Below, in pieces: positions 41,733-52,811 of a stretch of 64,000 nt of DNA. Position numbers and translations under genes: made by a program. Numbering within the stretch: the first letter of the stretch is position 1; every line of letters begins with the position of its first letter. This DNA comes from Pelagibius sp048268885 (GTDB lineage: Bacteria > Pseudomonadota > Alphaproteobacteria > Kiloniellales > Kiloniellaceae). Location: assembly GCA_048268885.1 (NCBI GenBank), contig JBLWUP010000009.1, positions 62,001 through 126,000 of the forward strand, given 5' to 3'. The notes under the pieces were generated by a model that was not told the DNA's origin, searched no databases, and worked only from the letters and a program-made list of their open reading frames with translations.

Positions 41733-42577
41733 GCCGCTGGCGCGTCGAACAGCTCCACGCCGACTTCCAACTGGGCCTCAAGGCCGACAAGGTTCTCTAC
41801 GACAGCGAGACGGAACACCAGCGTCTCGTTGTCTTCGAGAACGAGACCTTCGGCCGCGTGCTGACCCTGGACAGCGTGGTGCAGACCACGGAGAAGGACG
41901 AGTTCATCTATCACGAGATGCTCGCCCATCTGCCGCTCTTCGCCCACGGCGCGGCCAGGAAGGTGCTGATCGTCGGCGGCGGCGACGGCGGCATGCTGGA
42001 AGAGGTGCTGAAGCACCCGGGCGTCGAAAAGGTGACGCAGGTCGAAATCGACGCCGGGGTGATCGACTTCTCCAAGCAGTATCTGCCGTCGATCTGCCGG
42101 GATGCCTACGACGATCCGCGCCTCGACCTGGTGATCGCCGACGGCGCGGACTTCGTGGCCAAGTGTGAAGAGCGCTATGACGTCGCCATCGTCGATTCCA
42201 CCGATCCGGTGGGGCCGGGCGAAGTGCTGTTCACCGACACCTTCTACGGCAAGGCCAAGACCTGTCTGGCGCCCGGCGGCATTCTCGTCACGCAGAACGG
42301 CGTGCCCTTCCTGCAGGGCGGCGAACTCACCAACACCATGCGCGCCTTCAAGGCGCTCTTCGCCGATGCCGCCTGCTACCTGGCGACCGTGCCGACCTAC
42401 GCCGGCGGGCCCATGGCCTTCGGCTGGGGCACGGACGATCCGGCCAAGCGCCAGGTGAGCCTGGAAACGCTGGAACAGCGCTACAAAGAAGCGGGCATCG
42501 CGACGCGCTATTACAATCCGGCGGTCCACCTCGGCGCCTTCGCCCTGCCGACCTACATCGCCGACCTGATTTCCTAG
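41729..42577 (+). CDS. speE: Spermidine synthase
   Basis: A 282-residue aminopropyltransferase. 'VLYDSETEHQRLVVFEN', the SAM-type loop 'VLIVGGGDGGMLEEVLKH' and catalytic Asp in 'DVAIVDSTDPVGPGEVLF' are all present, followed by 'NGVPFLQGGEL' and 'TYAGGPMAFGWGT'. It begins with GTG in a GTGA overlap with the speD stop, so the two are coupled. Together they make spermidine from putrescine and SAM. Confidence 0.96.
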   Translation: MSRWRVEQLHADFQLGLKADKVLYDSETEHQRLVVFENETFGRVLTLDSVVQTTEKDEFIYHEMLAHLPLFAHGAARKVLIVGGGDGGMLEEVLKHPGVEKVTQVEIDAGVIDFSKQYLPSICRDAYDDPRLDLVIADGADFVAKCEERYDVAIVDSTDPVGPGEVLFTDTFYGKAKTCLAPGGILVTQNGVPFLQGGELTNTMRAFKALFADAACYLATVPTYAGGPMAFGWGTDDPAKRQVSLETLEQRYKEAGIATRYYNPAVHLGAFALPTYIADLIS

Positions 42578-42586
42578 GCGGCGTTT

Positions 42587-42740
42587 CCCCCTCACCCAGC
42601 TCCGTCTAAGCGGGCTATGCCCGCTAAGACTTCACAACCCTCTCCCACCAGGGGAGAGGGATAGATGTTTGAGGCGGCGAATGAACCCCTCTCCCCTCCG
42701 TGGGAGAGGGAGGGGCCCGCGCAGCGGGAGGGTGAGGGGC
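42587..42740. repeat. Palindromic intergenic repeat, family B, copy 2
   Basis: Same outer arms (CCCCCTCACCCAGCT... and ...GGAGGGTGAGGGGC) and inner CCTCTCCC/GGGAGAGG hairpins as the element at 4215-4360. It fills the gap between convergent speE and acetyltransferase genes. Confidence 0.9.
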
Positions 42741-42744
42741 TTTT

Positions 42745-43278
42745 CTAAGTCACCCGTTCCAGCAGGAGCACCGGGGAGCCCTTGAACGTCGTCTCGGCGA
42801 AGACCTTGAAGCCGCACTTCTCGGCGACGCGCTGCGAGGCCTTGTGCGCGGGGTCGATCATGCAGATGCAGCGGGTCATGCCGAGTTCCTTTCCGCCCCA
42901 GGTGAGGGCGGCCTCGACCGCTTCGGTGGCGTAGCCCTTGCCGTGGGACCAGGGCGCCAGCACCCAGCCGGCCTCCGGCGTGCCCTCGAAGCCGGGCTCG
43001 ATGTCGCGCTTGAAGTCGGCCAGGCCGACCTCGCCGACGTAGCGGCCGCTGCCGCGTTCTTCCACCGCCCAGAAGCCGAAGCCGAGCAGCGCCCAGTGGC
43101 CGGCGTAGTTCAGCAGGCGCGCCCAGCTTTCCGACGATGTCGAGGCTTTGCCGCTGATGTAGCGGACGACCGCCGGGTCGCCCCACAGGGCGGCGCAGTC
43201 TTCGAAGTCGTCCTTGCGGTGGCCGCGCAGGACCAGGCGCTCGGTGGTCAGGACGGGAACGTCGCGGCCCGCGCTCAT
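42745..43278 (-). CDS. GNAT acetyltransferase, RimJ/RimL type
   Basis: A 177-residue GNAT protein. 'LTTERLVLRGHRKDDFEDC' is the usual N-terminus of the RimL group, the acetyl-CoA loop reads 'HGKGYATEAVEAALTWGG', and 'MIDPAHKASQRVAEKCGFKV' follows. Such proteins acetylate ribosomal protein N-termini or small molecules; the target is unknown. It lies seven bases after purD on the same strand, so may be co-transcribed with it. Confidence 0.88.
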   Translation of the reverse strand: MSAGRDVPVLTTERLVLRGHRKDDFEDCAALWGDPAVVRYISGKASTSSESWARLLNYAGHWALLGFGFWAVEERGSGRYVGEVGLADFKRDIEPGFEGTPEAGWVLAPWSHGKGYATEAVEAALTWGGKELGMTRCICMIDPAHKASQRVAEKCGFKVFAETTFKGSPVLLLERVT

Positions 43279-43285
43279 CGGAAGC

Positions 43286-44581
43286 CTAGCCGCGCCCGGC
43301 CTTTTCACGACCGATCGCGCGCCAGCCGATGTCGCGGCGGCAGAAGCCGTCCGGCCAGTCGATCTTGTCGACCGCGGCATAGGCCCGTTCCTGGGCCTCC
43401 TTGATGCTGGGTGCCATGGCGGTGACGTTCAGAACGCGTCCGCCGTTGGCCAGGATCTCGCCTTCCGGGCCCAGTTTGGTTCCGGCGTGGAAGATCTTCA
43501 CGTCGTCGCCGTTGCCGGGCGCCGTATCCAGGCTGCCGATCACCGAGCCTTTCTCGTAGGCGCCGGGATAGCCCTTGGCGGCCATGACCACGGTCAGCGC
43601 GGCTTCCGCGTACCAGCGCAGGTCGAAGTTGGCGAGCATGCCGTCGCTGCTGGCGATGAGCGCGGGCAGCAGGTCCGACATCAGGCGCATCAGCACCACC
43701 TGGCACTCGGGATCGCCGAAGCGCACGTTGTACTCGATCAGCTCCGGCCCCTTGTCGGTGATCATCAGCCCGGCGTAGAGCACGCCCTTGTAGGGCATGC
43801 CCTCGGCCTTCATGGCCGCGACCGTCGGCAGGATAATCCGCGCCATGGTCTGGTCGATCAGGTCCTGGGTCATCACCGGCGCCGGGGAGTAGGCGCCCAT
43901 GCCGCCGGTGTTGGGCCCCTCGTCACCGTCGTAGGCGCGCTTATGATCCTGGGCCGTGGCAAGGGGCAGGGCCGTCTCGCCGTCGACCAGGGCGAAGAAG
44001 CTGGCTTCCTCGCCCTGCAGGAAAGCCTCGATGACCAGCTCGGCGCCGGCCTCGCCGAAGGCGCCACCAGCCATGGCCTCGTCGATGGCGGCCAGGGCCT
44101 CGTCCTCGGTCATGGCCACGGTGACGCCCTTGCCGGCGGCCAGGCCGTCGGCCTTCACCACGATGGGCGCGCCCTGTTCGCGCACGTAGGCCTTGGCGGC
44201 GGCGGCCTCGGTGAAGCGGCCGTAGGCGGCGGTGGGGATGTCGTACTTGGCGCAGAGGTCCTTGGTGAAACCCTTGGAGCCTTCCAGCTGCGCCGCGGCG
44301 GCGCTGGGTCCGAAGGCCTTCACGCCGATCGCGTCCAGGCGGTCGACCAAGCCCAGCACCAGCGGCGCCTCCGGGCCGACGACGACGTAGTCGATGGCTT
44401 CCTTCTGCACGAAGGCGATCAGGCCGTCGATATCCTCGGCGGCGAGGGGCAGGCACTCGGCCTCCTCGGCGATGCCGGCGTTGCCCGGCGCGCAGTACAG
44501 CTTGTGACAGAGGGGAGAGGCCGCGATGGTCCAGCAGAGCGCGTGCTCGCGTCCGCCGCCGCCCACAACCAAAACCTTCAT
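43286..44581 (-). CDS. purD: Phosphoribosylamine-glycine ligase
   Basis: A 431-residue ATP-grasp enzyme, second step of purine synthesis. It shows 'VLVVGGGGREHALCW' at the N-terminus, 'VVGPEAPLVLGLVDRL', the ATP-grasp loop 'IVVKADGLAAGKGVTVAM' and the metal-binding 'ELIEYNVRFGDPECQVVLMR'. Full length. Divergent from xseA with 82 bases between starts. Confidence 0.97.
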   Translation of the reverse strand: MKVLVVGGGGREHALCWTIAASPLCHKLYCAPGNAGIAEEAECLPLAAEDIDGLIAFVQKEAIDYVVVGPEAPLVLGLVDRLDAIGVKAFGPSAAAAQLEGSKGFTKDLCAKYDIPTAAYGRFTEAAAAKAYVREQGAPIVVKADGLAAGKGVTVAMTEDEALAAIDEAMAGGAFGEAGAELVIEAFLQGEEASFFALVDGETALPLATAQDHKRAYDGDEGPNTGGMGAYSPAPVMTQDLIDQTMARIILPTVAAMKAEGMPYKGVLYAGLMITDKGPELIEYNVRFGDPECQVVLMRLMSDLLPALIASSDGMLANFDLRWYAEAALTVVMAAKGYPGAYEKGSVIGSLDTAPGNGDDVKIFHAGTKLGPEGEILANGGRVLNVTAMAPSIKEAQERAYAAVDKIDWPDGFCRRDIGWRAIGREKAGRG

Positions 44582-44663
44582 GTCGCCCCCATTATCCTCA
44601 AGAAATCGCTCTCTGCGCCATGGTCTGCACGGCGGCGCTCTTGTAGCATAGCGGGCAGGGACC

Positions 44664-46163
44664 ATGAGCGATTTTTATCCAGAATCGGGCCCCGGCGGGG
44701 GCGGCCTCGCCGGAAAGGCGCCAGGAAACGTACCGGAATTCTCGGTTTCCGAGATTTCCCAGGCGGTCAAACGCACCCTCGAGGGCACCTTCGAGCGGGT
44801 GCGCGTGCGCGGCGAGATTTCCGGCTTCAAGCGCGCCGCCTCCGGCCATCTCTACATGGCGTTGAAGGACGAGAACGCGGTGCTGGACGCGGTGTGCTGG
44901 CGCGGCACCGCCGGCAAGCTGTCGCTGAAGCCGGAAGACGGCATGGAGGTCATCGCCAGCGGGCGCATCACCAGCTATCCGGGCCGCTCCAAGTACCAGA
45001 TCGTCATCGATTCGCTGGAGCTGGCCGGCGAGGGCGCCCTGCTGAAGCTGCTGGAGGACCGGCGCCGCAAGCTGGCCGAGGAGGGCCTCTTCGACGAGGC
45101 GCGCAAGCGCGCGCTGCCTTTTCTGCCGGAGGTTATCGGCGTGGTCACCTCGCCGACCGGCGCGGTGATCCGCGACATCCTGCACCGCCTGGCCGACCGC
45201 TTCCCGCGCCGGGTGCTGGTCTGGCCGGTGCTGGTGCAGGGCGAGGGCGCGGCCGAGCAGGTGGCGGCGGCGATCCGCGGCTTCAACGCCTTTCCGACGC
45301 AAGGCGGCGCCCTGCCGCGGCCGGACCTGCTGATCGTCGCGCGCGGCGGCGGCTCCCTGGAGGATCTCTGGGCCTTCAACGAGGAGGTCGTGGTGCGCGC
45401 CGCCGCCGAATCGCAGATCCCGCTGATCTCCGCTGTCGGCCACGAGACCGATACCACCCTCATCGACTTCGCCTCCGACCGCCGCGCGCCGACGCCCACC
45501 GCCGCCGCCGAGATGGCGGTGCCGGTGCGCCGTGAGCTGCTGATCCAGACCGGCGAGCTGGACCGCCGCCTGCTGGCCGCCGCCACGCGGCTGGTGGCGG
45601 AGCGCCGCGAGCGGCTGGACGGCCTGGGCCGCGGCCTGGTCGATCCCAAGCGCCTGCTGGAGGACATGAGCCAGCGCCTGGACGACCGCGCCGAGCGCCT
45701 GAAAGGGGCCTGGAACGCCCTGCTAAGGGACTGGCAGTCGCGTCTCGACCGCCTGCACGCCGGCCTGCCGCATCCGCGCCAGCTGCTGGCGGTGAAGGCC
45801 GAGCAGCTGACCGGCCCGGCGGCGCGGATCGACTACCTGCGCCCGCGCCTGCTGACCGAGCGGCGCCAGGAGGTCGACGGCCTTAACCGGGTGTTAGAGA
45901 GCGTGTCCTACAAGAAGGTGCTGCAACGCGGCTATGCCGTGGTGCGCGGGCCGCAGGGCGCCATCACCAAACCCGATGATGTGACGCCGGGCCTGGCGCT
46001 GGAGCTGGAGTTTGCCAGCGGCCGCGCGGCGGCCACCGGCGGCAGCGACCAGCCGGTGTCGTCGACGCCGGCGCCGGCGGCACCCGCACCCAAGCCGGCC
46101 ACGAAGCCGGCCGTGCGGAAGAAAAAGACATCCTCGGACGACCCGCAAGGCTCGCTGTTATGA
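44664..46163 (+). CDS. xseA: Exodeoxyribonuclease VII large subunit
   Basis: A 499-residue nuclease subunit. An OB-fold domain (residues 25-125, 'VRVRGEISGFKRAASGHLYM') is followed by the catalytic domain ('GVVTSPTGAVIRDILHRLAD', 'IVARGGGSLEDLWAFNEE', 'SAVGHETDTTLIDFASD'), then a long coiled coil (residues 285-400). The tail is Ala/Pro/Lys-rich. The small subunit xseB is not in the window. Its stop overlaps the next start by ATGA. Confidence 0.96.
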   Translation: MSDFYPESGPGGGGLAGKAPGNVPEFSVSEISQAVKRTLEGTFERVRVRGEISGFKRAASGHLYMALKDENAVLDAVCWRGTAGKLSLKPEDGMEVIASGRITSYPGRSKYQIVIDSLELAGEGALLKLLEDRRRKLAEEGLFDEARKRALPFLPEVIGVVTSPTGAVIRDILHRLADRFPRRVLVWPVLVQGEGAAEQVAAAIRGFNAFPTQGGALPRPDLLIVARGGGSLEDLWAFNEEVVVRAAAESQIPLISAVGHETDTTLIDFASDRRAPTPTAAAEMAVPVRRELLIQTGELDRRLLAAATRLVAERRERLDGLGRGLVDPKRLLEDMSQRLDDRAERLKGAWNALLRDWQSRLDRLHAGLPHPRQLLAVKAEQLTGPAARIDYLRPRLLTERRQEVDGLNRVLESVSYKKVLQRGYAVVRGPQGAITKPDDVTPGLALELEFASGRAAATGGSDQPVSSTPAPAAPAPKPATKPAVRKKKTSSDDPQGSLL

Positions 46164-46990
46164 TTGGCGCTATGATCCGCTTCCTCTCCGCCGCTCTGCT
46201 GTGCTGCATCGCCCTCCGCGCCGAGGCGATGGAGGTGACGCTGAAGGGCGAGTTCACGCAGGGCGGGCTGATCTTCGGCCAGTCGGTGCCCGGCGCCAGC
46301 GCCAGCCTGAACGGCGAGGCCCTGCGCATGACGCCCGACGGGCGCTTCGTTTTCGGCTTCGGCCGCGACGCGGCGCCGAGCGCGACCCTGACGGTGACCG
46401 CGCCGGACGGCACGGTGGAGACCCGCGAACTGCAGGTCACGCAGCGCGACTACAAGATCCAGCGCATCGATGGGATCAAGAAGGACTACGTGTCTCCGCC
46501 GGAGGAGGTGCTGGCGCGCATCCGCGCCGACGCCGCGGCGGCGGCCCAGGCACGCACCGCCGACCGGCCGGAGACCGACTTCGACAGCGGCTTCATCTGG
46601 CCGGCGATCGGCCCGATCTCCGGCGTCTACGGCTCCCAGCGCATCCTGAACGGCGAGCCACGCCAGCCGCACTACGGCGTAGACGTGGCCGGGCCGGTCG
46701 GCACGCCGGTGAAGGCGCCGGCCGACGCCGTGGTGACTCTGGCGCACCCCGATATGTACTTCTCCGGCGCCACCCTGATCATGGATCACGGCCACGGCCT
46801 CAGCTCGACCTTCCTGCATCTGGAGGAGATCCTGGTGACCGAAGGCCAGCACGTGAAGCAGGGCGATGTGGTGGCCTTGATGGGCAAGTCCGGCCGCGTC
46901 ACCGGCCCGCACCTCGACTGGCGCATGAACTGGCACAAAGAGCGCATCGACCCGACCCTGCTGGTGCCCCCGATGCCGAAAGCGGAGTAG
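46160..46990 (+). CDS. M23 family metallopeptidase
   Basis: A 276-residue exported protein (signal peptide about residues 5-22, ending 'ALRAEA'). An N-terminal beta domain precedes the LytM/M23 domain with zinc ligands in 'QPHYGVDVAGPVGTPV' and 'GRVTGPHLDWRMN'; the second metal His-x-His appears as 'HGHGLSSTFLHLEE'. All ligands look intact, so it should cut peptidoglycan cross-links. ATG 46160 overlaps the xseA stop; ATG 46172 is an alternative. Confidence 0.9.
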   Translation: MIGAMIRFLSAALLCCIALRAEAMEVTLKGEFTQGGLIFGQSVPGASASLNGEALRMTPDGRFVFGFGRDAAPSATLTVTAPDGTVETRELQVTQRDYKIQRIDGIKKDYVSPPEEVLARIRADAAAAAQARTADRPETDFDSGFIWPAIGPISGVYGSQRILNGEPRQPHYGVDVAGPVGTPVKAPADAVVTLAHPDMYFSGATLIMDHGHGLSSTFLHLEEILVTEGQHVKQGDVVALMGKSGRVTGPHLDWRMNWHKERIDPTLLVPPMPKAE

Positions 46991-47003
46991 GCGGCCCGCC
47001 TCG

Positions 47004-47094
47004 CCCTTCGAGACGCGGCCTTACCGGCCGCTCCTCAGGGTGAGGCTCCCTCTATCCTCATGCTGAGGAGCGAGCGTTAGCGAGCGTCTCGAAG
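47004..47094. repeat. Intergenic repeat, family C, copy 2
   Basis: An imperfect palindrome from CCCTTCGAGACGC to GCGTCTCGAAG with inner CTCCTCAGGGTGAGG and CTCATGCTGAGGAGCG. It shares its blocks with 33133-33255. It lies between convergent genes. Confidence 0.85.
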
Positions 47095-47108
47095 CATGTT
47101 GGGGCGCT

Positions 47109-48029
47109 CTAAGGCCGGTCCCAGCGGCGGTGCAGCCACAGCCAGTCCTGCGGGCGTTCGCGGACCCAGCGTTCGATGATGCGATTCACTTCGGTCATCA
47201 TCGCCTTGGCCTCTTCCTGGCGGTCGCCCAGGTGCGGGCGCGCGACCGGTTCCTCCAGGGTGATGCGGAAGCGCGCGCCACCCAGGCGTTCCAGGTGCAC
47301 CGGCACGATCGGCAGGTCCTTGTCGATCGCCAGCTTGGCGATGCCCAGGGTAGTACGCGCGGGCTGGCCGAACAGCGGCAGGGCGACGCCCTGGCTGGTG
47401 CGCTGGTCGACCAGGGCGCCGAGGTTGAGGCCCTGATCCAGCAGTTTGACTGCCTGGCGTCCGCCCTCGATGCCTTTGGGCACGGCGCCCCAGTCGCCCG
47501 TCGGGCGCTGGCGGAAGTAGAGCAGGATGCGCTGGATGATCGGATTGTTCACCGGGCGCGACACCACGGTGAGGTTCAGGCCGTGGTTATAGGCGACGAT
47601 CGGCATCAGCTCGAAGTTCGCCATATGGGCTGAGAAGCCGATGAAGGGCCGCCCGCCCTGCTGCACGCCGACCATGCGCTCGGCATGCAGCACCTCGACG
47701 CGCCCCGACTTGGGGTCGGCGATGGCGCCGAGGTGCGGGTATTCGGCCACCAGCCGACCGAGGTTGTCCCACATGCCCGCGACGATGCGCTGGCACTCCT
47801 CCTCCGGCATGTCGGGAAAGGCGATGCGCAGGTGCTTGATGGCGCGGCGGCTGACCGCCAGGCGGGTGCCGATCTGGCGGGTCAGCCAGCCGCCGAGGTT
47901 GGAGGCCCAGTCGACCGGCAGAATCCAGAAGATGCCGAGCAGCAGGAACTGCAGCAGCCCTTCGGCCGCGTGGCGGATCGAGCGCAGGGCCTTGCGCCAG
48001 GGACGGTGCTTGTGGGCCCAGGACGTCAT
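47109..48029 (-). CDS. Lipid A late acyltransferase, LpxL/HtrB family
   Basis: A 306-residue membrane-anchored acyltransferase. An N-terminal hydrophobic helix ('LLQFLLLGIFWILPV') is followed by the HX4E catalytic motif in 'GFSAHMANFELMPIVAYN' and 'DQRTSQGVALPLFGQPARTT'. It adds a secondary acyl chain to lipid A on the inner leaflet. Its start overlaps the lpxK stop by four bases (ATGA), placing it at the end of the msbA-DUF374-lpxK-lpxL run. Confidence 0.9.
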   Translation of the reverse strand: MTSWAHKHRPWRKALRSIRHAAEGLLQFLLLGIFWILPVDWASNLGGWLTRQIGTRLAVSRRAIKHLRIAFPDMPEEECQRIVAGMWDNLGRLVAEYPHLGAIADPKSGRVEVLHAERMVGVQQGGRPFIGFSAHMANFELMPIVAYNHGLNLTVVSRPVNNPIIQRILLYFRQRPTGDWGAVPKGIEGGRQAVKLLDQGLNLGALVDQRTSQGVALPLFGQPARTTLGIAKLAIDKDLPIVPVHLERLGGARFRITLEEPVARPHLGDRQEEAKAMMTEVNRIIERWVRERPQDWLWLHRRWDRP

Positions 48030-49039
48030 TTCCCGTTGGTCCTTCCGGCTGGCAGGGGGGCTGGCAGGGGCAGGCGCTCCAACAGGCGGAGCAGGGCGTC
48101 CTTGTCCTCCCAGGCCAGCGCCACGTCAAGCACGGCGATGTCCGGGGTCAGCGCGGGGCCCAGGCGCGCCGCATCCTTGGCGGTGGTGACGAGCTGCGCC
48201 CCGGCGGCCTTGGCGGCGGCGCGCAGGCGCTCCAGGGTTGCCGCCGTGTAGGGCTGGTGGTCGGCGAAAGACTCCGTCCCGGCCAGCTCGGCGCCGAGGC
48301 CGCGCAGGGTCTCGAAGAATTTTTCCGGGCGGCCGATGCCCGCGAAGGCGAAGACCTTCCGGCCCGCGAGGCTGCTGTCGCGCGGCTGCAGGCGCGCCTT
48401 CAGCACCGGCAGCCGTCCGATCAGGTTCTTTTCGGTTTCGCCGATATAGCCTTCACCGACCAACACCACGGCGTCGGCGCGGGCGAAGCCACCGGCGGCG
48501 GTCTCACGCAAGGGGCCCGCCGGCATGACCCGGCGGTTGCCGAGGCCGTAACCGGCGTCGATGACCAGCAGCGAAAGATTCTTTTTCAGGCGGGGGTTCT
48601 GAAAGCCGTCGTCCATGACGATGACGTCCGCGTTCCCATTCCCGTCGGCGGCGGCTGCCGCCTTGGCGCCGGCGACCCGATCGCGCGCCACCCAGGTCGG
48701 GGCGGCGGCCGCCAGCAGCAGCGCTTCATCGCCGACGGCGGCGGCGTCGTGTTCGCCCGGCACCACGCGCAGCGGCCCGGCCGCCGCGCCGCCGTAGCCA
48801 CGCGTCAGGGCGGCGGGCTTCAGGCCGCGCTCGCGCAGGATGTCGAGCAGGGCGAGCGCCACCGGCGTCTTGCCGGCGCCGCCGGCAACCAGGGTGCCGA
48901 CGCAGATCACCGGCACCGGGGCCTGCCAGGGGGTGGTCAGGGCGCGGCGCACCACGCCCGCCAGGTGATAGGCGGCGCCGGCGGGGCTCAGCAGCCGCGC
49001 CGCCAGGCCGTCCTCTCGCCAGAAGTCAGGCGCTCGCAT
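48026..49039 (-). CDS. lpxK: Tetraacyldisaccharide 4'-kinase
   Basis: A 337-residue membrane-associated kinase that phosphorylates the lipid A precursor. 'PAPVPVICVGTLVAGGAGKT' region holds the Walker A (key residues GGAGKTPVA), with 'ALTRGYGG', 'VIVMDDGFQNPRL' and 'FAFAGIGRPEKFF' following, all typical of LpxK. The C-terminus 'LPLPAPLPAGRTNGK' is coded by a small duplication. It overlaps both neighbours, so translation is coupled. Confidence 0.95.
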   Translation of the reverse strand: MRAPDFWREDGLAARLLSPAGAAYHLAGVVRRALTTPWQAPVPVICVGTLVAGGAGKTPVALALLDILRERGLKPAALTRGYGGAAAGPLRVVPGEHDAAAVGDEALLLAAAAPTWVARDRVAGAKAAAAADGNGNADVIVMDDGFQNPRLKKNLSLLVIDAGYGLGNRRVMPAGPLRETAAGGFARADAVVLVGEGYIGETEKNLIGRLPVLKARLQPRDSSLAGRKVFAFAGIGRPEKFFETLRGLGAELAGTESFADHQPYTAATLERLRAAAKAAGAQLVTTAKDAARLGPALTPDIAVLDVALAWEDKDALLRLLERLPLPAPLPAGRTNGK

Positions 49040-49766
49040 GACTCTGTCCGGACTCTCCCGGGCTTTCTTCCGGGGCGGCTTCGGTCGGTTCCTGGTTCAG
49101 GGCGCGCTCGGCGTCGTTGGTCAGGGCGTTGAGGCTGTCCTCAATGGCCCGGCGGCAACGCTCCAGGGTGTCGGCATCGGCCTCGCGCGGCACCGCGATC
49201 GGCGGGCCGAAGTGCATGACCGCGCGGGCGAAGGGCAGCGGCAGGCAGAAACGGTCCCAGGTGGCGAAGACCTTGCGCGGCCGCGCGCTGCCGGTCAGCG
49301 CCACCAGGGGCGCGCCGGTCATCTGCGCCGCCTTCACCGCGCCGGCCTTGCAGCGCATGCGCGGGCCCTTGGGCCCGTCCGGCGTGATCACCACGGAGAT
49401 GCCGCCGTCCAGCAGGCGGCTCATGCCACGCAGGGCCGTGGCGCCGCCGCGCCGGCTGGAGCCCAGCACGGTCTCGTAGCCGAAGGCCTTGGCGCCGCGG
49501 GCGATCAGCTGGCCGTCACGGTGGGCCGACGCCAGGACGCCCAGCTTGCGCGGCGGTTTCGGCCAGCCGCCGGACAGGAAGAACATGCGGCCGTGCCACA
49601 TGCAGAGGATCATCGGCTTGTCGGCGTCGAGCAGGGCCTGGGTCGCGGGGTCGATGCGCCGCTCCCAGCGCACCGTCAGGTGGAACAGCCACATGAGCGC
49701 GGCGACTGCGGCGCCAAAGAGCTTCTGCGCCGGTTCCGACTTGATCCATGTGGAGAGGAGTCTCAA
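49026..49766 (-). CDS. DUF374 lysophospholipid acyltransferase family protein
   Basis: A 246-residue protein of the DUF374 family, related to lipid A acyltransferases. Family motifs: 'PMILCMWHGRMFFLSGGW', 'LGSSRRGGATALRGM', 'VITPDGPKGPRMRCKAGAVK'. In alphaproteobacteria it is regularly found next to lpxK and waaA, but its exact acyl substrate is not established. The acidic C-terminus (last 20 residues) overlaps the lpxK start by 14 bases. Confidence 0.9.
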   Translation of the reverse strand: MRLLSTWIKSEPAQKLFGAAVAALMWLFHLTVRWERRIDPATQALLDADKPMILCMWHGRMFFLSGGWPKPPRKLGVLASAHRDGQLIARGAKAFGYETVLGSSRRGGATALRGMSRLLDGGISVVITPDGPKGPRMRCKAGAVKAAQMTGAPLVALTGSARPRKVFATWDRFCLPLPFARAVMHFGPPIAVPREADADTLERCRRAIEDSLNALTNDAERALNQEPTEAAPEESPGESGQSHASA

Positions 49767-49792
49767 CGAAGCTGCTCGCTCAGGGCGGCCCG

Positions 49793-51628
<1,836 letters not shown>

Positions 51629-51820
51629 ATTGTCCGGGGGAGCCCTCGCAAGGCTCCGTCAGCCGTTGATGAGGGCGGCAGTTTACCATGACGCCGGGCG
51701 CGGCGTCACGCGGCCAAACGCCGCCGGAAAGTCCCCGGAAAGCCGCCTAAGGGCGGCAGAAAAGCGGCGTCCGGCGGGGATTTCGGGGCGCTAGGGATAG
51801 ATTTGGCGGGACAAGGCAGT

Positions 51821-52777
51821 ATGATCGCGCGATTCATGGTCGATTCGCCCGAAAACGAGGGCGCCCCGCGGCGCCTGCTGGTCATCTACAACCCGACCGC
51901 CGGAGGCAGCCGCCGCCAGCGCTTCGAAGCCGTGCTCGCGGCCCTGGCCGATCTGGGCTGTCCCATGGACGTGCGCCCGACCAGCGGACCCGGCGACGCC
52001 GCCGCGCTGGCCCGGGACGCCGACCCCGCCGCCTACGACCTGGTGGTCGCCGCGGGCGGCGACGGCACCATCAACGAGGTGGTGAACGGCCTGATGGGCT
52101 TGAACCACGTCGCGCCGCCCCTGGCGGTACTGCCGCTGGGGACCGCCAACGTGCTGGCGGCCGAACTGGGCCTCGACCTGGTCCCGGCGCACATCGCCCG
52201 GGTCATCGCCCGCGGCCCGGTCCGCAGCGTCTCCCTTGGCCGCGCCAGCGCGCCCGACGGCGAGGGCCGGGTCTTCTCCCTCATGGCGGGGGCGGGCTTC
52301 GACGCCCGCGTCGTCGCCGGGATCGACCTGCGGGTGAAGCGCCTCCTCGGCAAGGGCGCCTACGTGCTGCAGGGGCTCTACCAGATGAGCTTGAGGAAAC
52401 CGCCGCCGCTCTCGGTGACGGTGGACGGGCGCGCCTACGAGGCGGCCTCCGTGGTGGTCAGCAACGCGCGTTTCTATGGCGGGCGCTACCTGCTGGCGCC
52501 GGAGGCCCGGCTGGAAGACCCGCTGCTGCACGTCTGCCTCTTCCGCTACGGCGATACCCGCAGCATCCTGCGCTATGCCCTGGCGTTGCAGCACGGCCGG
52601 CTGCGCCAGGACGACCGCTTCCGCATCGTCACCGGCCGCGACATCCGCATCGAGGGCGATCCCGGCGCGCCGCTGCAGGCCGACGGCGACATCATCGCCC
52701 ATCTGCCGGTGCGCATCTCCGCGCTTCCCGATGCCCTGCGCATGGTCACGGCGGGAAGCATGGTCACCGCAGGCTAG
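51821..52777 (+). CDS. Diacylglycerol kinase family lipid kinase
   Basis: A 318-residue DAGK-catalytic-domain protein of the YegS/DgkB kind. The nucleotide motif is 'VVAAGGDGTINEVVNGLMG', then 'LPLGTANVLAAELG' and 'FSLMAGAGFDARVV'. Substrate may be diacylglycerol, phosphatidylglycerol or a sphingoid base. The last codons are a perfect in-frame duplication, so the protein ends 'MVTAGSMVTAG'. ATG 51821 follows GGACAAGG; a TTG 18 bases earlier is possible. Confidence 0.9.
   Translation: MIARFMVDSPENEGAPRRLLVIYNPTAGGSRRQRFEAVLAALADLGCPMDVRPTSGPGDAAALARDADPAAYDLVVAAGGDGTINEVVNGLMGLNHVAPPLAVLPLGTANVLAAELGLDLVPAHIARVIARGPVRSVSLGRASAPDGEGRVFSLMAGAGFDARVVAGIDLRVKRLLGKGAYVLQGLYQMSLRKPPPLSVTVDGRAYEAASVVVSNARFYGGRYLLAPEARLEDPLLHVCLFRYGDTRSILRYALALQHGRLRQDDRFRIVTGRDIRIEGDPGAPLQADGDIIAHLPVRISALPDALRMVTAGSMVTAG
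52742..52777. repeat. Tandem repeat, 18 bp x 2, ending in a stop codon
   Basis: Units ATGGTCACGGCGGGAAGC and ATGGTCACCGCAGGCTAG. The second unit ends exactly with the TAG stop of the lipid kinase gene and duplicates its last five residues. Confidence 0.85.
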
Positions 52778-52811
52778 GCCCGCGGGACCGACAGCGCTTC
52801 GGTAGAGGGCT

